64,000 nucleotides of DNA from contig JAZNZB010000020.1 of the NCBI GenBank assembly GCA_045594705.1, positions 1-64,000 of the forward strand, given 5' to 3'. Below the pieces are notes generated by a model. That model saw nothing but the letters and a program-made list of their open reading frames with translations, did not search any database and had not been told where the DNA came from. Positions within the stretch are counted from its first letter, which is position 1, and each line of letters begins with the position of its first letter. This stretch comes from SVQP01 sp045594705 (lineage in GTDB: Bacteria > Bacillota > Clostridia > Oscillospirales > CAG-272). A program made the translations under genes and the position numbers. This document shows positions 8,249 to 16,290 of this stretch, piece after piece.

Positions 8249-8394
8249 GCCGCCTTTGGCGGCGCTAATAGTGATGGAAACTTCACCGTGGAGCTTTGCT
8301 CCAAAAATGGGCCCGGACCCATTTTTAGGTGAAGTTTGAGCGTGAATAGTTGAGTAAAAAGGAATATCACGTGAGCTTTCACGCAAGCTCCTTA
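8249..8394. repeat. Palindromic element with three-way-junction fold
   Basis: Outer arms AAACTTCACC (8278-8287) and GGTGAAGTTT (8328-8337) enclose two inner hairpins: GGAGC/GCTCC (8290-8302) and AAAATGGG/CCCATTTT (8304-8325). Flanking hairpins are GCCGCC/GGCGGC near 8249 and GAGCTT/AAGCTC near 8373-8391, with the AATATCAC spacer also seen in array A. It lies between the MutS-like and Lrp genes. Confidence 0.7.
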
Positions 8395-8403
8395 ATGACT
8401 GAT

Positions 8404-10017
8404 TTAATGATTGATTTTCTCCAAGATACTGTCAAAGGTCAGTCCGTAACGCTTGGCAATGTCGCGTGCGTAGGACTTGCCGTCCGGCTTTGCGCGCACG
8501 ATCTTGAACGAACGCTTGCCCTCGCCCTCAATACCTGCGACTAACGTGTCAATGCGCGAGCCGCCTGCGGCCAGGGACTCATGGTTGAGTCGGTCGATCT
8601 CGGCAGCAAGCTCGTGCAGGTGAGTCGAGAACAGGCAGCGGCAGCCAACGCGTGCAAGGCCTGCCAGCACCTCGGCTGCGATGTAGGACGCTTCGTAAGA
8701 GCCGGTCGAGGAAAGGGATTCGTCCAAAAGCACCAGCGTATCCGCGCTGACGTTGTCAAAGATTTCGCCAAGACGGGCGCACTCTTCGCCAAGTCGTCCT
8801 TTGTCGATGGTGTCGTCAGCACCCGTGGGGAAGTGGGTGTAAATGGCGTCGCAGGGGCTGATCTGCGCTTTTGCTGCGGGCACGTACATGCCCAGCTGCA
8901 TCATGACCTGCGCAAGTCCGATCGCACACGTAATGACCGATTTACCGCCGCGGTTGGGGCCGGTCAGCACCCAGATCATGACGCCGTCCTTGGAAAAGTC
9001 CACGTCGTTGGGTACAATGGTATCTTCCTTGGCCAGCTTGAGCGCCACGCAAGGGTTATAAAGCTCGGTTGCCACAAAGGCGCGCTCGGACATGGGACGG
9101 ATCTCGGGCACGGTCAGCGTGCAGCCGCGCTCGGAAAGCTCCTTTTGCATGGCGGCAGCCTTGGTCACGAATTCGATCTCGGGCATCAGTCCCAGCAAAA
9201 AGTCGGCGTTTTCCAGCACGTAGGATTGCACGATTTTTTTCCAGGAGCGCAAGGAGTCGCTGTAAACGTCGTTGATGGCAGAATTGAAAGCCAGTGAGAG
9301 TGCCATTTTCTGGTTCTCGGATTGCTTTTTGCCAAAGGGTACGAGGTTTGCGATGCAGGTGTACTGGTCGTTCTTGAAGTTCAGACGCAGGATCTTGTCG
9401 ATCACGTCGCCCGACTTGAATGCCTCGGGGTTGATGGACAGCACGCCCGCATGCACGGGGCGCAGCTGCGCGTCCAGATTGACGCCGATGGTGACCGATT
9501 TGATGTCGCGCACACGCTTGGTCATCTCGGCAAGGCGGGCGTTGAGCTCGCGGTAGTAATCCGAATCGGCAAGCTCGGCTATGCGGTCGGCAAGCGTGGT
9601 AAAGGCTACCCCCTTGATATAGGGGCGGGCTGCGCTCAGCCCCTCGTGCAGCAGTTCAATGCAGGAGATGTAGAGCTCGATCTCAGTCATGCTGGAAAGG
9701 TAATCGTGCGTGTCTCCGCTGTCACTTTCAAGTCTGCGCAGCTCCATGATGTCCGAGAGAATGGGCATCAGATCGGCAAGCGTCTGACCAAGAGCGGGGC
9801 AGCGCAGCATGTCCGCAAACATTTCGTTACGGTAGCGCATGACTGCGGGATCGATGGTAAAATATTCCTCAACCTTGCTGTTCTTGAGGTCAAAGGCCTC
9901 CAAAAGACCCAGCTCGTCCAAGGTGTACATATCGATATCGGGGCAGTATTTTCCCGAGAAATGATCCTTTTGAGATTGCTCATTCGGATAGAGCAGCGAG
10001 AAAAACGTCAGTTCCAT
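8404..10017 (-). CDS. MutS-like ATPase lacking the mismatch domain
   Basis: This 537-residue protein has the core and ATPase parts of the MutS family: Walker A GPNRGGKS (353-360), Walker B LVLLDES with D432 and E433, and the conserved His of STHLHEL (466). The N-terminal mismatch-recognition domain (the FxE motif) and the Smr domain of MutS2 are absent. It is therefore not MutS1 or MutS2 but one of the shorter MutS-like ATPases found in Clostridia, whose role is poorly defined. It lies 14 nt after the PHP gene and is probably cotranscribed with it. Confidence 0.85.
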   Translation of the reverse strand: MELTFFSLLYPNEQSQKDHFSGKYCPDIDMYTLDELGLLEAFDLKNSKVEEYFTIDPAVMRYRNEMFADMLRCPALGQTLADLMPILSDIMELRRLESDSGDTHDYLSSMTEIELYISCIELLHEGLSAARPYIKGVAFTTLADRIAELADSDYYRELNARLAEMTKRVRDIKSVTIGVNLDAQLRPVHAGVLSINPEAFKSGDVIDKILRLNFKNDQYTCIANLVPFGKKQSENQKMALSLAFNSAINDVYSDSLRSWKKIVQSYVLENADFLLGLMPEIEFVTKAAAMQKELSERGCTLTVPEIRPMSERAFVATELYNPCVALKLAKEDTIVPNDVDFSKDGVMIWVLTGPNRGGKSVITCAIGLAQVMMQLGMYVPAAKAQISPCDAIYTHFPTGADDTIDKGRLGEECARLGEIFDNVSADTLVLLDESLSSTGSYEASYIAAEVLAGLARVGCRCLFSTHLHELAAEIDRLNHESLAAGGSRIDTLVAGIEGEGKRSFKIVRAKPDGKSYARDIAKRYGLTFDSILEKINH

Positions 10018-10031
10018 AAAAAACCTCTCAA

Positions 10032-10850
10032 TTACTCAGTAATGGGAACGAAAAATTGCTTGCCGTCCTTGTAGGCAACGATCTTGTCAAAGCCGCACTC
10101 GCGCAAAAGCCTTGTGCCGTCGGAAATGCAGTTGCCCACGTTTTCGGGGGCGTGCGCGTCCGAGCCGATGGTGACAAGCTCACCGCCAAAGGATCTGTAA
10201 AGTTGCAGCAGTTCACGGTCGGGCATGGCAAAGCCATAGCCTTTCCAAAGTGTGGAGACGTTGACCTCAAGTGCCACGCCATGCTTGCAAAGTGCCTCAA
10301 ACAGGCGCATAAAGCGGGGATAGTGTGGCGCCAGATCAAATTGCTTGCCCGCCTCTGCCCAATAGCGCACGGGGTAGGTCACGTGCGCAAGGGTGTGCAC
10401 CCCGGGGAAGGAGACTGAGCGGATCATCTCGTCCAGCAGCCTGTCGTACAGCTTATGATAGTGCTGCTCGGACATACGGTCAGTGCGCAGCAGATAGAAA
10501 TCCGGCACGTCCGGGATATTGTGCAGCGAAAGAATGACAAAATCGTAATCGTGTGCCTCCCTCATGGCAAGAGCCTCTTCGGGATGCTCCAGCGGCTGCC
10601 CCAGCTCAATGCCGCGCAAGAGCGTCAGCCGGTCGGCAAAGGCATCGCGCGCAGCCGTTGCCTCGGCAAAGCTTGCAGCCTGATCAAAATGGGCGTAAAG
10701 TCCCTGAACCTGGCCGTTGACCTCGCAATGGTCTGTCAGGGCCAGCACGCCAATGCCTGCATCCACGGCCGCCTTTGCCATGGCGTGCGCGGTTGCGTGG
10801 GGAAACCCGTCAAAGGAGTGGTGCGTATGTGTATGTAAATCGCAAAGCAT
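10032..10850 (-). CDS. PHP-domain phosphoesterase (histidinol-phosphatase-like)
   Basis: This 272-residue PHP protein shows the metal-binding set DLHTHTHHS at the N-terminus, LTDHCE, the Glu of GIELGQP, SLHN and GSDAH near the C-terminus. This pattern matches HisK-type histidinol-phosphate phosphatase, though no other his gene lies nearby and a different phosphoester is possible. The ATG at 10850 was chosen because GGAG lies 8 nt upstream; the ATG 12 nt earlier has no site and falls on the SD itself. Confidence 0.85.
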   Translation of the reverse strand: MLCDLHTHTHHSFDGFPHATAHAMAKAAVDAGIGVLALTDHCEVNGQVQGLYAHFDQAASFAEATAARDAFADRLTLLRGIELGQPLEHPEEALAMREAHDYDFVILSLHNIPDVPDFYLLRTDRMSEQHYHKLYDRLLDEMIRSVSFPGVHTLAHVTYPVRYWAEAGKQFDLAPHYPRFMRLFEALCKHGVALEVNVSTLWKGYGFAMPDRELLQLYRSFGGELVTIGSDAHAPENVGNCISDGTRLLRECGFDKIVAYKDGKQFFVPITE

Positions 10851-10880
10851 ATATTTCTCCATATTATATAGATAGTATTA

Positions 10881-10889
10881 TCATATCAC
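10881..10889 (-). promoter_or_regulatory. Extended -10 promoter candidate (minus)
   Basis: On the minus strand TGATATGAT fits an extended -10 (TGN-TATGAT), about 30 nt upstream of the PHP gene start. The -35 is weak. It would drive the PHP - MutS-like genes. Confidence 0.4.
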
Positions 10890-10957
10890 AAATCGTGCCG
10901 TTTGTATAGAGAAAAACGCAATATTTTCGGAAAAATTCACATTTTGGCATCTAAAAC

Positions 10958-10986
10958 TTGCAAAAAAAGACGTTATGTGATACAAT
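10958..10986 (+). promoter_or_regulatory. Promoter of the unrecognised plus-strand gene
   Basis: -35 TTGCAA (10958-10963), 17-nt spacer, -10 TACAAT (10981-10986). It lies 25 nt before the ATG at 11012 and diverges from the PHP promoter. Confidence 0.65.
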
Positions 10987-11011
10987 GAAAGCAAGGAAAG
11001 GGGGGAGACGC

Positions 11012-11872
11012 ATGGCAGGACCGAATAATCTCTGGCAGCTGCTGCAAAAAACGCACGATCGGATCCGGTTGATGCGTGCATGCGGCGTAGCGGAGCCCCT
11101 GTTGACCGATGGCTCGGATTTTGATAAATTTGACGCCTATGCAAGATGCATGCCGTTGTGCCAAGGGCATGGGATTCTGGAGGAGGATGCGCAACTGATC
11201 GGGGAATTGCTTGGTGTCTCTGTGCCGATCTGCCCGGAAAGTGCCGCATCGCTTTGGCATGCCGCCGCGTATGCGCTGTGTGCACAGGGCGAACGCCCCG
11301 CCCCCATCGGGCCTTGTGACGTTTGCTTTGCTGCGCCCGCCCAAGAGGCTGTTTTGGGTGTGGATCTGGGGGAAAGCTTTTTTGCAACCCCAACCGTTGA
11401 GCTGATGATGCGCTTGCTTGATCCCGAGGTGCAGGCAATTTGCGTGACAGCGCAGATAAAGAGTTTTGTCAAGCCCAATCCGTACACGGCAAAGCGGCTT
11501 TATGAAGCCGACAAAGAGACGCTGACTGACACCGAGCGCGATCACCTGAGCGCGCAGACCTTGCGCGTGCTTGGCAAGCTGTGTGCCGAGCGCGGCTCGG
11601 TTTTGTACGTGCAGTCGGACTTTGCGAATCCCGACGCATGGTGCGCCTTGCTTGCATACCTGCAGCAGAGCGGGTGCCTGGCGCAGATCGTGCTTGTCGT
11701 GCGCAGCGAAAATACCTTGCGCGCCGCCGCGACCTTGGCGGGCTGCCTGCCCAATCCCTCGGATATTCCCACCGTGCGCGTGGGTATTGCGAGCGTGCCT
11801 GAAAGGGAAGCGTTGCTTGATTTGTACGCAACCCTGCTGCCCATTGGGGTGTTGCCGGCGAGTGATCTGTAA
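11012..11872 (+). CDS. Hypothetical protein, no family recognised
   Basis: This is a 286-residue soluble protein without signal peptide or TM segment. The ATG at 11012 follows AAGGGGGGAG with good spacing; the longer frame begins inside the promoter. Visible traits are a Cys-rich middle (CDVCFAAP) and alternating alpha/beta hydrophobic patterns (IVLVVRSENTLRAAATLAG) compatible with a TIM-barrel-like or Rossmann-like end. It is monocistronic, with a promoter directly upstream and a terminator directly downstream. It is the only plus-strand gene before lon. Confidence 0.7.
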   Translation: MAGPNNLWQLLQKTHDRIRLMRACGVAEPLLTDGSDFDKFDAYARCMPLCQGHGILEEDAQLIGELLGVSVPICPESAASLWHAAAYALCAQGERPAPIGPCDVCFAAPAQEAVLGVDLGESFFATPTVELMMRLLDPEVQAICVTAQIKSFVKPNPYTAKRLYEADKETLTDTERDHLSAQTLRVLGKLCAERGSVLYVQSDFANPDAWCALLAYLQQSGCLAQIVLVVRSENTLRAAATLAGCLPNPSDIPTVRVGIASVPEREALLDLYATLLPIGVLPASDL

Positions 11873-11900
11873 GACGAACTATGGGATTGATAAATGAGCG

Positions 11901-11948
11901 AAAAAAGCAGGAGTTTGTTCGACTTTGAGCAGATTCCTGCCTTTTTTT
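11901..11948 (+). terminator. Terminator after the 286-residue protein
   Basis: Arms AGCAGGA and TCCTGC enclose a 22-nt loop, followed by TTTTTTT (11942-11948). Confidence 0.75.
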
Positions 11949-11949
11949 A

Positions 11950-12327
11950 ATATAGTATTATCACGATATGAAGCTTTTCCAATGTGTTCGGTTCGCCCCT
12001 TCCCCTCGCAACGCTACGCTGCGAGGAACCCCTTCCCCGGAGGGGACGGCTTATATCAGTTTCTCGCATCGAAGGGCATCATAAGACGGGCAACTTGAAA
12101 AGTATTCCATAAGGGAAAAGTCAACGAAACGGACGCGCGCTAAAAAGGCGTCCCCGAAGGGGAAATATCTGCAAGCAGATTGACCCGCAGCGAGTGGAGC
12201 ATGTCGATACGAACGTCTGCGGGAAAAGGGGCTGTGCAATGAGATTGGGAAACTAATATTTTTCCAAATAGGCAAAGGGCTGAATCATTGCTTTGATTCA
12301 ACCCTTGTTCAATTTGTCCTTTAATTT
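11950..12327. other. Gene-free stretch
   Basis: No supportable gene is seen. The one open frame here (12051-12275, minus) has no ribosome binding site and a composition unlike its neighbours. The stretch holds hairpins such as CCCCTTCCCC/GGGG near 12025-12045, and a hairpin TGAATC/GATTCA at about 12281-12299 flanked by AGGG/CCCT. Confidence 0.5.
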
Positions 12328-12547
12328 TGCAGCCCGATAGGGCAATACTATTAAGTTAAGGGAAGTGCGTCTCCCCGCCCCCGCCCCCAAGATCCTTCGC
12401 GGCGCATTCCCGTTTAAGCTCCGCGCAGCGGAGGTATTCATTCATCGAGCGAAGCGAAGAATCTTAAAAACGGGAATGCTTGCTCGAGGATGACAGGGGG
12501 CGGGATTGCAATTCCTTAACTTAATGACATTGCCCCATGGGGCTGCG
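12328..12547. repeat. MITE-like repeat, copy 1
   Basis: This 220-bp element is bounded by inverted repeats of about 36 bp (left TGCAGCCC...TTAAGTTAAGG at 12328-12364; right CCTTAACTTAA...GGGCTGCG at 12512-12547). Each end carries its own small hairpin (GCCC/GGGC). The core contains AAGATCCTTCGC and GCGAAGAATCTT in inverted order. A related copy lies at 25835-25985. No open reading frame or transposase is inside. Confidence 0.75.
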
Positions 12548-12575
12548 GAATAAGCGGGAAAAGCGCAATTCCCCT

Positions 12576-12774
12576 CGTGTCATCCTGAGCGAACAAACAT
12601 CCCTGTGAGGATGTTTGTGAGTCGAACTTTCAAAAATCTGCAATAAATTGCTGATTTTTGAAAGTCAAAACGCTTGCAGCGTTTTGAAGATCTACGAGGG
12701 TGGGTACGTTGCGCCCGTAGATATTTCGGCTTCGCAAACAATACTCAATTGTCTGCTCCGCTCAGGATGACACG
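12576..12774. repeat. Foldback element with 16-bp perfect terminal repeats
   Basis: Ends CGTGTCATCCTGAGCG (12576-12591) and its exact reverse complement (12759-12774) enclose four internal hairpins: ACAAACATCC/GGATGTTTGT, CTTTCAAAAATC/GATTTTTGAAAG, AAAACGC/GCGTTTT and ATCTACG/CGTAGAT. No coding frame is credible. Confidence 0.75.
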
Positions 12775-12799
12775 GGCAGGGTTGCGCATCATAAAAGCT

Positions 12800-12842
12800 G
12801 AAAGCAGAAGCCTTCATCAAAGACTTCTGCTTTCGTTTTTTT
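12800..12842 (+). terminator. Terminator-like hairpin facing spoIIIAH
   Basis: GAAAGCAGAAG (12800-12810) pairs with CTTCTGCTTTC (12824-12834), followed by GTTTTTTT on the plus strand. On the minus strand it would also lie just after spoIIIAH and end in TTTCAGCTTTT, so it may work in both directions. Confidence 0.6.
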
Positions 12843-12887
12843 CGCTAATTTTGCACGCTCATCTCTCAGCCTCTTTTTGCAAGCAAA

Positions 12888-13490
12888 TTAGCCCTCTCTT
12901 GTGATAATGCTCACGCCTGCGGGGGAAATGCCGGTCTGCTCGTAGACGATGGCGTTGATCTGCGCCAGTGCCGATGCGGTCAGCTCGCCCTCGTGCTGAA
13001 GCACGATGCTGATATTCTCGCCGCTGATAACCGCCACGCATTGCTCGTAGCCCTTGGTCTTGATCAGAGACTCGATCTTTGCCTCATCCTCCATCTCGGA
13101 TGCGATCTGTCTGATCTCGGCAACCGCCTCGGCCTTGACCTCGTCGGTGGCATTCTGGTTGTCTACGACGGAATTGAGCACCTCAAGTGCCTCGTCTCTC
13201 GCCTTTTGTCTGGAAACCTGAACGCTGGTGAAATACGAAGCGGAATCGGTGGCGGTGCTGTTCTGATTGCCCGTATTCGAGCCCGTGCCCAGCGTGGTGC
13301 CGTAATTGGTGGTCATGCCCGCGCTCTGATCGTACTTGTAAGAATCGTCTGCGTCGTTGCCCGAGAAGAAGATCCAGTTGACGTAGACTGCAAGGCCGAT
13401 CATGATGACCGCGCCTGCAATGATCAGGTTGCGCTTGCCCATTTTCTTGAAGAAATCGCCTATGGTATTGATTACCTTTTTGATGTTCAT
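12888..13490 (-). CDS. spoIIIAH: Stage III sporulation protein AH
   Basis: This is a 200-residue bitopic membrane protein with a short cytoplasmic N-terminus, a TM at about 22-41, a Gly/Ser/Asn/Thr-rich linker and a C-terminal ring-building (YscJ/FliF-like) domain with the typical RQKARDEALEVLNSVV helix. In Bacillus SpoIIIAH in the mother-cell membrane binds SpoIIQ from the forespore to form the intercellular channel. A GGAGG lies 7-8 nt before the ATG. It is the last gene of the operon, 62 nt after spoIIIAG. Confidence 0.95.
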   Translation of the reverse strand: MNIKKVINTIGDFFKKMGKRNLIIAGAVIMIGLAVYVNWIFFSGNDADDSYKYDQSAGMTTNYGTTLGTGSNTGNQNSTATDSASYFTSVQVSRQKARDEALEVLNSVVDNQNATDEVKAEAVAEIRQIASEMEDEAKIESLIKTKGYEQCVAVISGENISIVLQHEGELTASALAQINAIVYEQTGISPAGVSIITREG

Positions 13491-13552
13491 ATGTAAGCCC
13501 TCCGTTTTGTTGTTACGCTACATTATATCGAGCAAGATGCAATAATATGCCC

Positions 13553-14107
13553 CTATTGCGTAAATTGTGACGCGCTGACGTGAATTTTATTTGTGCCGAT
13601 GCCAAAGGTCGCGCTGACCAAAGCCACAAGCTCGTTTTGCACAGCGGGGTCTGCCCCGCCCTCGCACACAATGCCCACGCCCGCCACACTCGGCAATCGA
13701 CGCACAAGCTGCACGGGTGCTTGCGAGCTGCCCGAGCCGACCAGCACGTAGGACTCTTCATAGCTTTGGCTGTCGTTGCCCGTTTTGTTTTGCACGTCGC
13801 GGGCGTACACGTATTCGTACCCGCCCGACAGCGTGACCATGACCTGCACCTTACCCACACCGCGCACGCCCGCGCAAAGCTGCGCGATCTCGTGCGAAAG
13901 CTCTGCACGGTAAGCCTGCAGCTCAGCCTGCTCCGAGATGGGTGCGCTTTGCTCGCTCTGCTTTTTTTGGAAAAGCGGCAGATCAAAGCTGCCGACCACC
14001 AAAAGCCCCAAGCCGATCACCGCGCCCAACAGCACGATCCAGAGCTTGCCGCTCTTTTTCATTTGCCCGACCGTTCCCTTGACGTCCGAAATGCCGTCTG
14101 TATACAT
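13553..14107 (-). CDS. spoIIIAG: Stage III sporulation protein AG
   Basis: This is a 184-residue protein with a TM near 21-42 and an extracytoplasmic ring-building domain (GVGKVQVMVTLSGGYEYVYA...VRRLPSVAGVGIVCEGG). SpoIIIAG forms the large ring of the feeding channel in the mother-cell membrane. The ATG at 14107 has GGAGG 5 nt upstream; the TTG four codons earlier overlaps that site and is rejected. It follows spoIIIAF by 13 nt. Confidence 0.95.
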   Translation of the reverse strand: MYTDGISDVKGTVGQMKKSGKLWIVLLGAVIGLGLLVVGSFDLPLFQKKQSEQSAPISEQAELQAYRAELSHEIAQLCAGVRGVGKVQVMVTLSGGYEYVYARDVQNKTGNDSQSYEESYVLVGSGSSQAPVQLVRRLPSVAGVGIVCEGGADPAVQNELVALVSATFGIGTNKIHVSASQFTQ

Positions 14108-14120
14108 CGTAACCTCCAAA

Positions 14121-14576
14121 TCAATCCAATACCACCACGCAAGGGCAACCCATAAGCCCCTGCACGTACGCTTTGATCGGGTCGGGATCGCGCCAGATCG
14201 CCTTGCCCGACAAGACCAGCGTGATCTTGGTCACCTTTCCCGCATCCGACCACTCTGAATATATGCGGCACTCCGTGGGTGCAAGCGCAAATTCCTTTTG
14301 CAGCAGATCCTGCAGCTGCCCTGCAAGCAAAGACTCTGCCACCTGACTCATGTCCTGCTCCGATTCCTCTGCGGGTGGCTCGGTCCATTCGGGCGGTAGA
14401 TCGAGTTCACCGTCCTTTACCGCTCGCATCAGTTTACCAAGCGGTGCGCACAAAAGGCAGATCACGCACAGACTGCAAAGCAGCTTTACGTGCTGCGCAG
14501 ACGACGACGGCACCAGAGCGCAGATCAGCGAAATCAGCACGCTTGCCGCGGCCAGCGTATACAAATACCCGCCCAT
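14121..14576 (-). CDS. spoIIIAF: Stage III sporulation protein AF
   Basis: This 151-residue protein has two TM helices at the N-terminus (about 5-21 and 29-50) and a C-terminal domain outside the membrane with an EFALAPTECRIYSEW-type strand pattern. It belongs to the SpoIIIAF family of the channel complex. The start lies 1 nt after the spoIIIAE stop, so translation is coupled. Confidence 0.93.
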   Translation of the reverse strand: MGGYLYTLAAASVLISLICALVPSSSAQHVKLLCSLCVICLLCAPLGKLMRAVKDGELDLPPEWTEPPAEESEQDMSQVAESLLAGQLQDLLQKEFALAPTECRIYSEWSDAGKVTKITLVLSGKAIWRDPDPIKAYVQGLMGCPCVVVLD

Positions 14577-14577
14577 C

Positions 14578-15711
14578 TCAGCTCACCCATGCAGCCGCGC
14601 AAGAGGCAAACGCGCCCACCGCAATCAAGAAAACCGCCGTGCACATCGCCACAGCCGCCGCCATGTAGCCAAACAGGCTGCTCGCCTCGGCAAGCACTGC
14701 GCTCTCAGGGCCACAGCCCATCAGCTGCGCCGCCCCGCTGCCAAGATCGAACAGCAAGCGCAACAGCAGCATGCGGCAAAGCACAGGCAGGCAACAAAGC
14801 AACAAAAGCAGCACCCCGCACGTGCCTGCCAAGCCTCGCAAAAGTCCAAGACTGGCCGCAAGCGTATCCAGTGAGCCACCCAAGGCACCGCCCACAATGG
14901 GGATCATTTGCCCGATGGCATATCTGCCGCTGCGCATGGCTACGCTGTCAGCCCGTGAGGCAATCAGATTTTGCGCGGACAGACAGAGCGACAGAATCAG
15001 CGTCAGCACGCCAAGCACAGAGGTATAGGTCTTTTTGAAAAACCCGGACAAGCGGGAGAGATCGATCCCCGCATCCATCACGGTGGGCATACACAGGGCC
15101 ATGCACGCTCCAAACAGGGGCGGGGCCATACCCGCGCACACGATGCGACAAACGTTGAGCCCCACGCCAAGCGCGGCGTTCCCCACCGTAGCACGCGTCA
15201 GATTGCCTCCCAGCACGTACATCACGCTCATCACGGGCAGCATCCCTCCCATCAGCACCTGCAGAGTCTCGAAGTATTCCACCATGGCACTCACGGCCGC
15301 ATATCCCGCGCCCGCTACCGCTCCAAACAGGCAAAGCCTGGGCGCAAGGCTTGCCCACGCGATATTGTGCGATGCGCCAAAGGCACGCAACAGACCGCAT
15401 AGCAGTAACAGGCCACAGATCGAGGCCAGCAGCGTGCCGCTCTCTGACAGATGCACGCCTACCAGATCCACAAGCAACGCAATAAGCCCCGAAAACGAAA
15501 TCATCTGTGCAAGTGCGGCCTGTACGTCTGCGGGGTCATGGGAGAATAACCCATCCGGTAAAATCTCCGAAAGCTCGGTAGGCAAATATTCCTCAAGTGC
15601 CACGTACTGCTCGGGCAGCGTGCTGTAATCCGCTGCCTCGGCAGACACGGGCAAGCCAAGACCCATACCGATCAGCAACATCAGCAAGACATAAATCAGT
15701 GCTTTTCTCAA
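14578..15711 (-). CDS. spoIIIAE: Stage III sporulation protein AE
   Basis: This is a 377-residue polytopic membrane protein with a signal-like N-terminus and about eight TM segments, the largest membrane part of the SpoIIIA complex. Conserved features include the MIPIVGGALGGSLDTL segment. The start is TTG, overlapping the spoIIIAD stop as TTGA, with AAGGA upstream; no ATG lies close by. Confidence 0.94.
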   Translation of the reverse strand: MRKALIYVLLMLLIGMGLGLPVSAEAADYSTLPEQYVALEEYLPTELSEILPDGLFSHDPADVQAALAQMISFSGLIALLVDLVGVHLSESGTLLASICGLLLLCGLLRAFGASHNIAWASLAPRLCLFGAVAGAGYAAVSAMVEYFETLQVLMGGMLPVMSVMYVLGGNLTRATVGNAALGVGLNVCRIVCAGMAPPLFGACMALCMPTVMDAGIDLSRLSGFFKKTYTSVLGVLTLILSLCLSAQNLIASRADSVAMRSGRYAIGQMIPIVGGALGGSLDTLAASLGLLRGLAGTCGVLLLLLCCLPVLCRMLLLRLLFDLGSGAAQLMGCGPESAVLAEASSLFGYMAAAVAMCTAVFLIAVGAFASCAAAWVS

Positions 15712-16091
15712 TTCAAAAATTCCTTTGTCATTCCCAAAATTTCATGTATCAGCGGAAGTGCCTTGAGCACAATTGCAATCTTCCCCGCACTCTCAATGAC
15801 GGTCGCCAGCCCTCCTTCACCAAAATCGCGGCAGATCCCCGCCCCAAGCGCACACAAAAGCGAAATACCCAGCCCCGAGAGCAAAATCTCGCCATGCTCG
15901 GTCGGCATGCTTTGCTCGGAGATCCCGCGGATCAGGGTAAGGATGGGCTGCGCTGCACTCAGAATCATGCCAAAGATCAGCAACGTTCCCACGGCACGCA
16001 CAGGAAAGGCCATTTCCGCACGCCAGGAGCGAAGCAGCCACACAGCCACCAGGCAAAGCATGGCAATGCCGCAAACCTTGAGCATATCCAT
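15708..16091 (-). CDS. spoIIIAD: Stage III sporulation protein AD
   Basis: This 127-residue protein has about four TM helices and matches the SpoIIIAD family, which usually begins MD-hydrophobic. The ATG at 16091, one base after the spoIIIAC stop (TGATATG), gives MDMLKVCGIAML and normal length; a TTG twelve bases earlier lies within spoIIIAC and is less likely. It is part of the membrane platform of the channel. Confidence 0.92.
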   Translation of the reverse strand: MDMLKVCGIAMLCLVAVWLLRSWRAEMAFPVRAVGTLLIFGMILSAAQPILTLIRGISEQSMPTEHGEILLSGLGISLLCALGAGICRDFGEGGLATVIESAGKIAIVLKALPLIHEILGMTKEFLN

Positions 16092-16092
16092 A

Positions 16093-16287
16093 TCAAAAGC
16101 CAAAGGTAGTGTACACCAGCGAGAACAATGCGCCGATCTGCTCGATCAGCATCAGCAGCACTACCACAATGCCCGCCACCGTGACCAGTGTTGCCTGCTC
16201 ATCCCTGCCCGATTTGCTTAAAATCTGCGTGGCAACGGATACTAACAGCCCCACGCCCGCCACCTTCAAGATCAATCCAACTTCCAT
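16093..16287 (-). CDS. spoIIIAC: Stage III sporulation protein AC
   Basis: This is a 64-residue protein with two TM helices separated by the polar loop SKSGRDEQA, the exact layout of SpoIIIAC. It lies 3 nt after spoIIIAB and its stop nearly touches the spoIIIAD start. Confidence 0.94.
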   Translation of the reverse strand: MEVGLILKVAGVGLLVSVATQILSKSGRDEQATLVTVAGIVVVLLMLIEQIGALFSLVYTTFGF

Positions 16288-16290
16288 GCT

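Noticed and set aside
8237..8386. 50-residue N-terminal extension of the Lrp regulator
   Set aside because: It would be coded by the palindromic repeat; the start at 8236 has a good SD and gives normal length.
12051..12275. 74-codon minus-strand gene
   Set aside because: No SD, no domain, located in a palindrome-rich gap.
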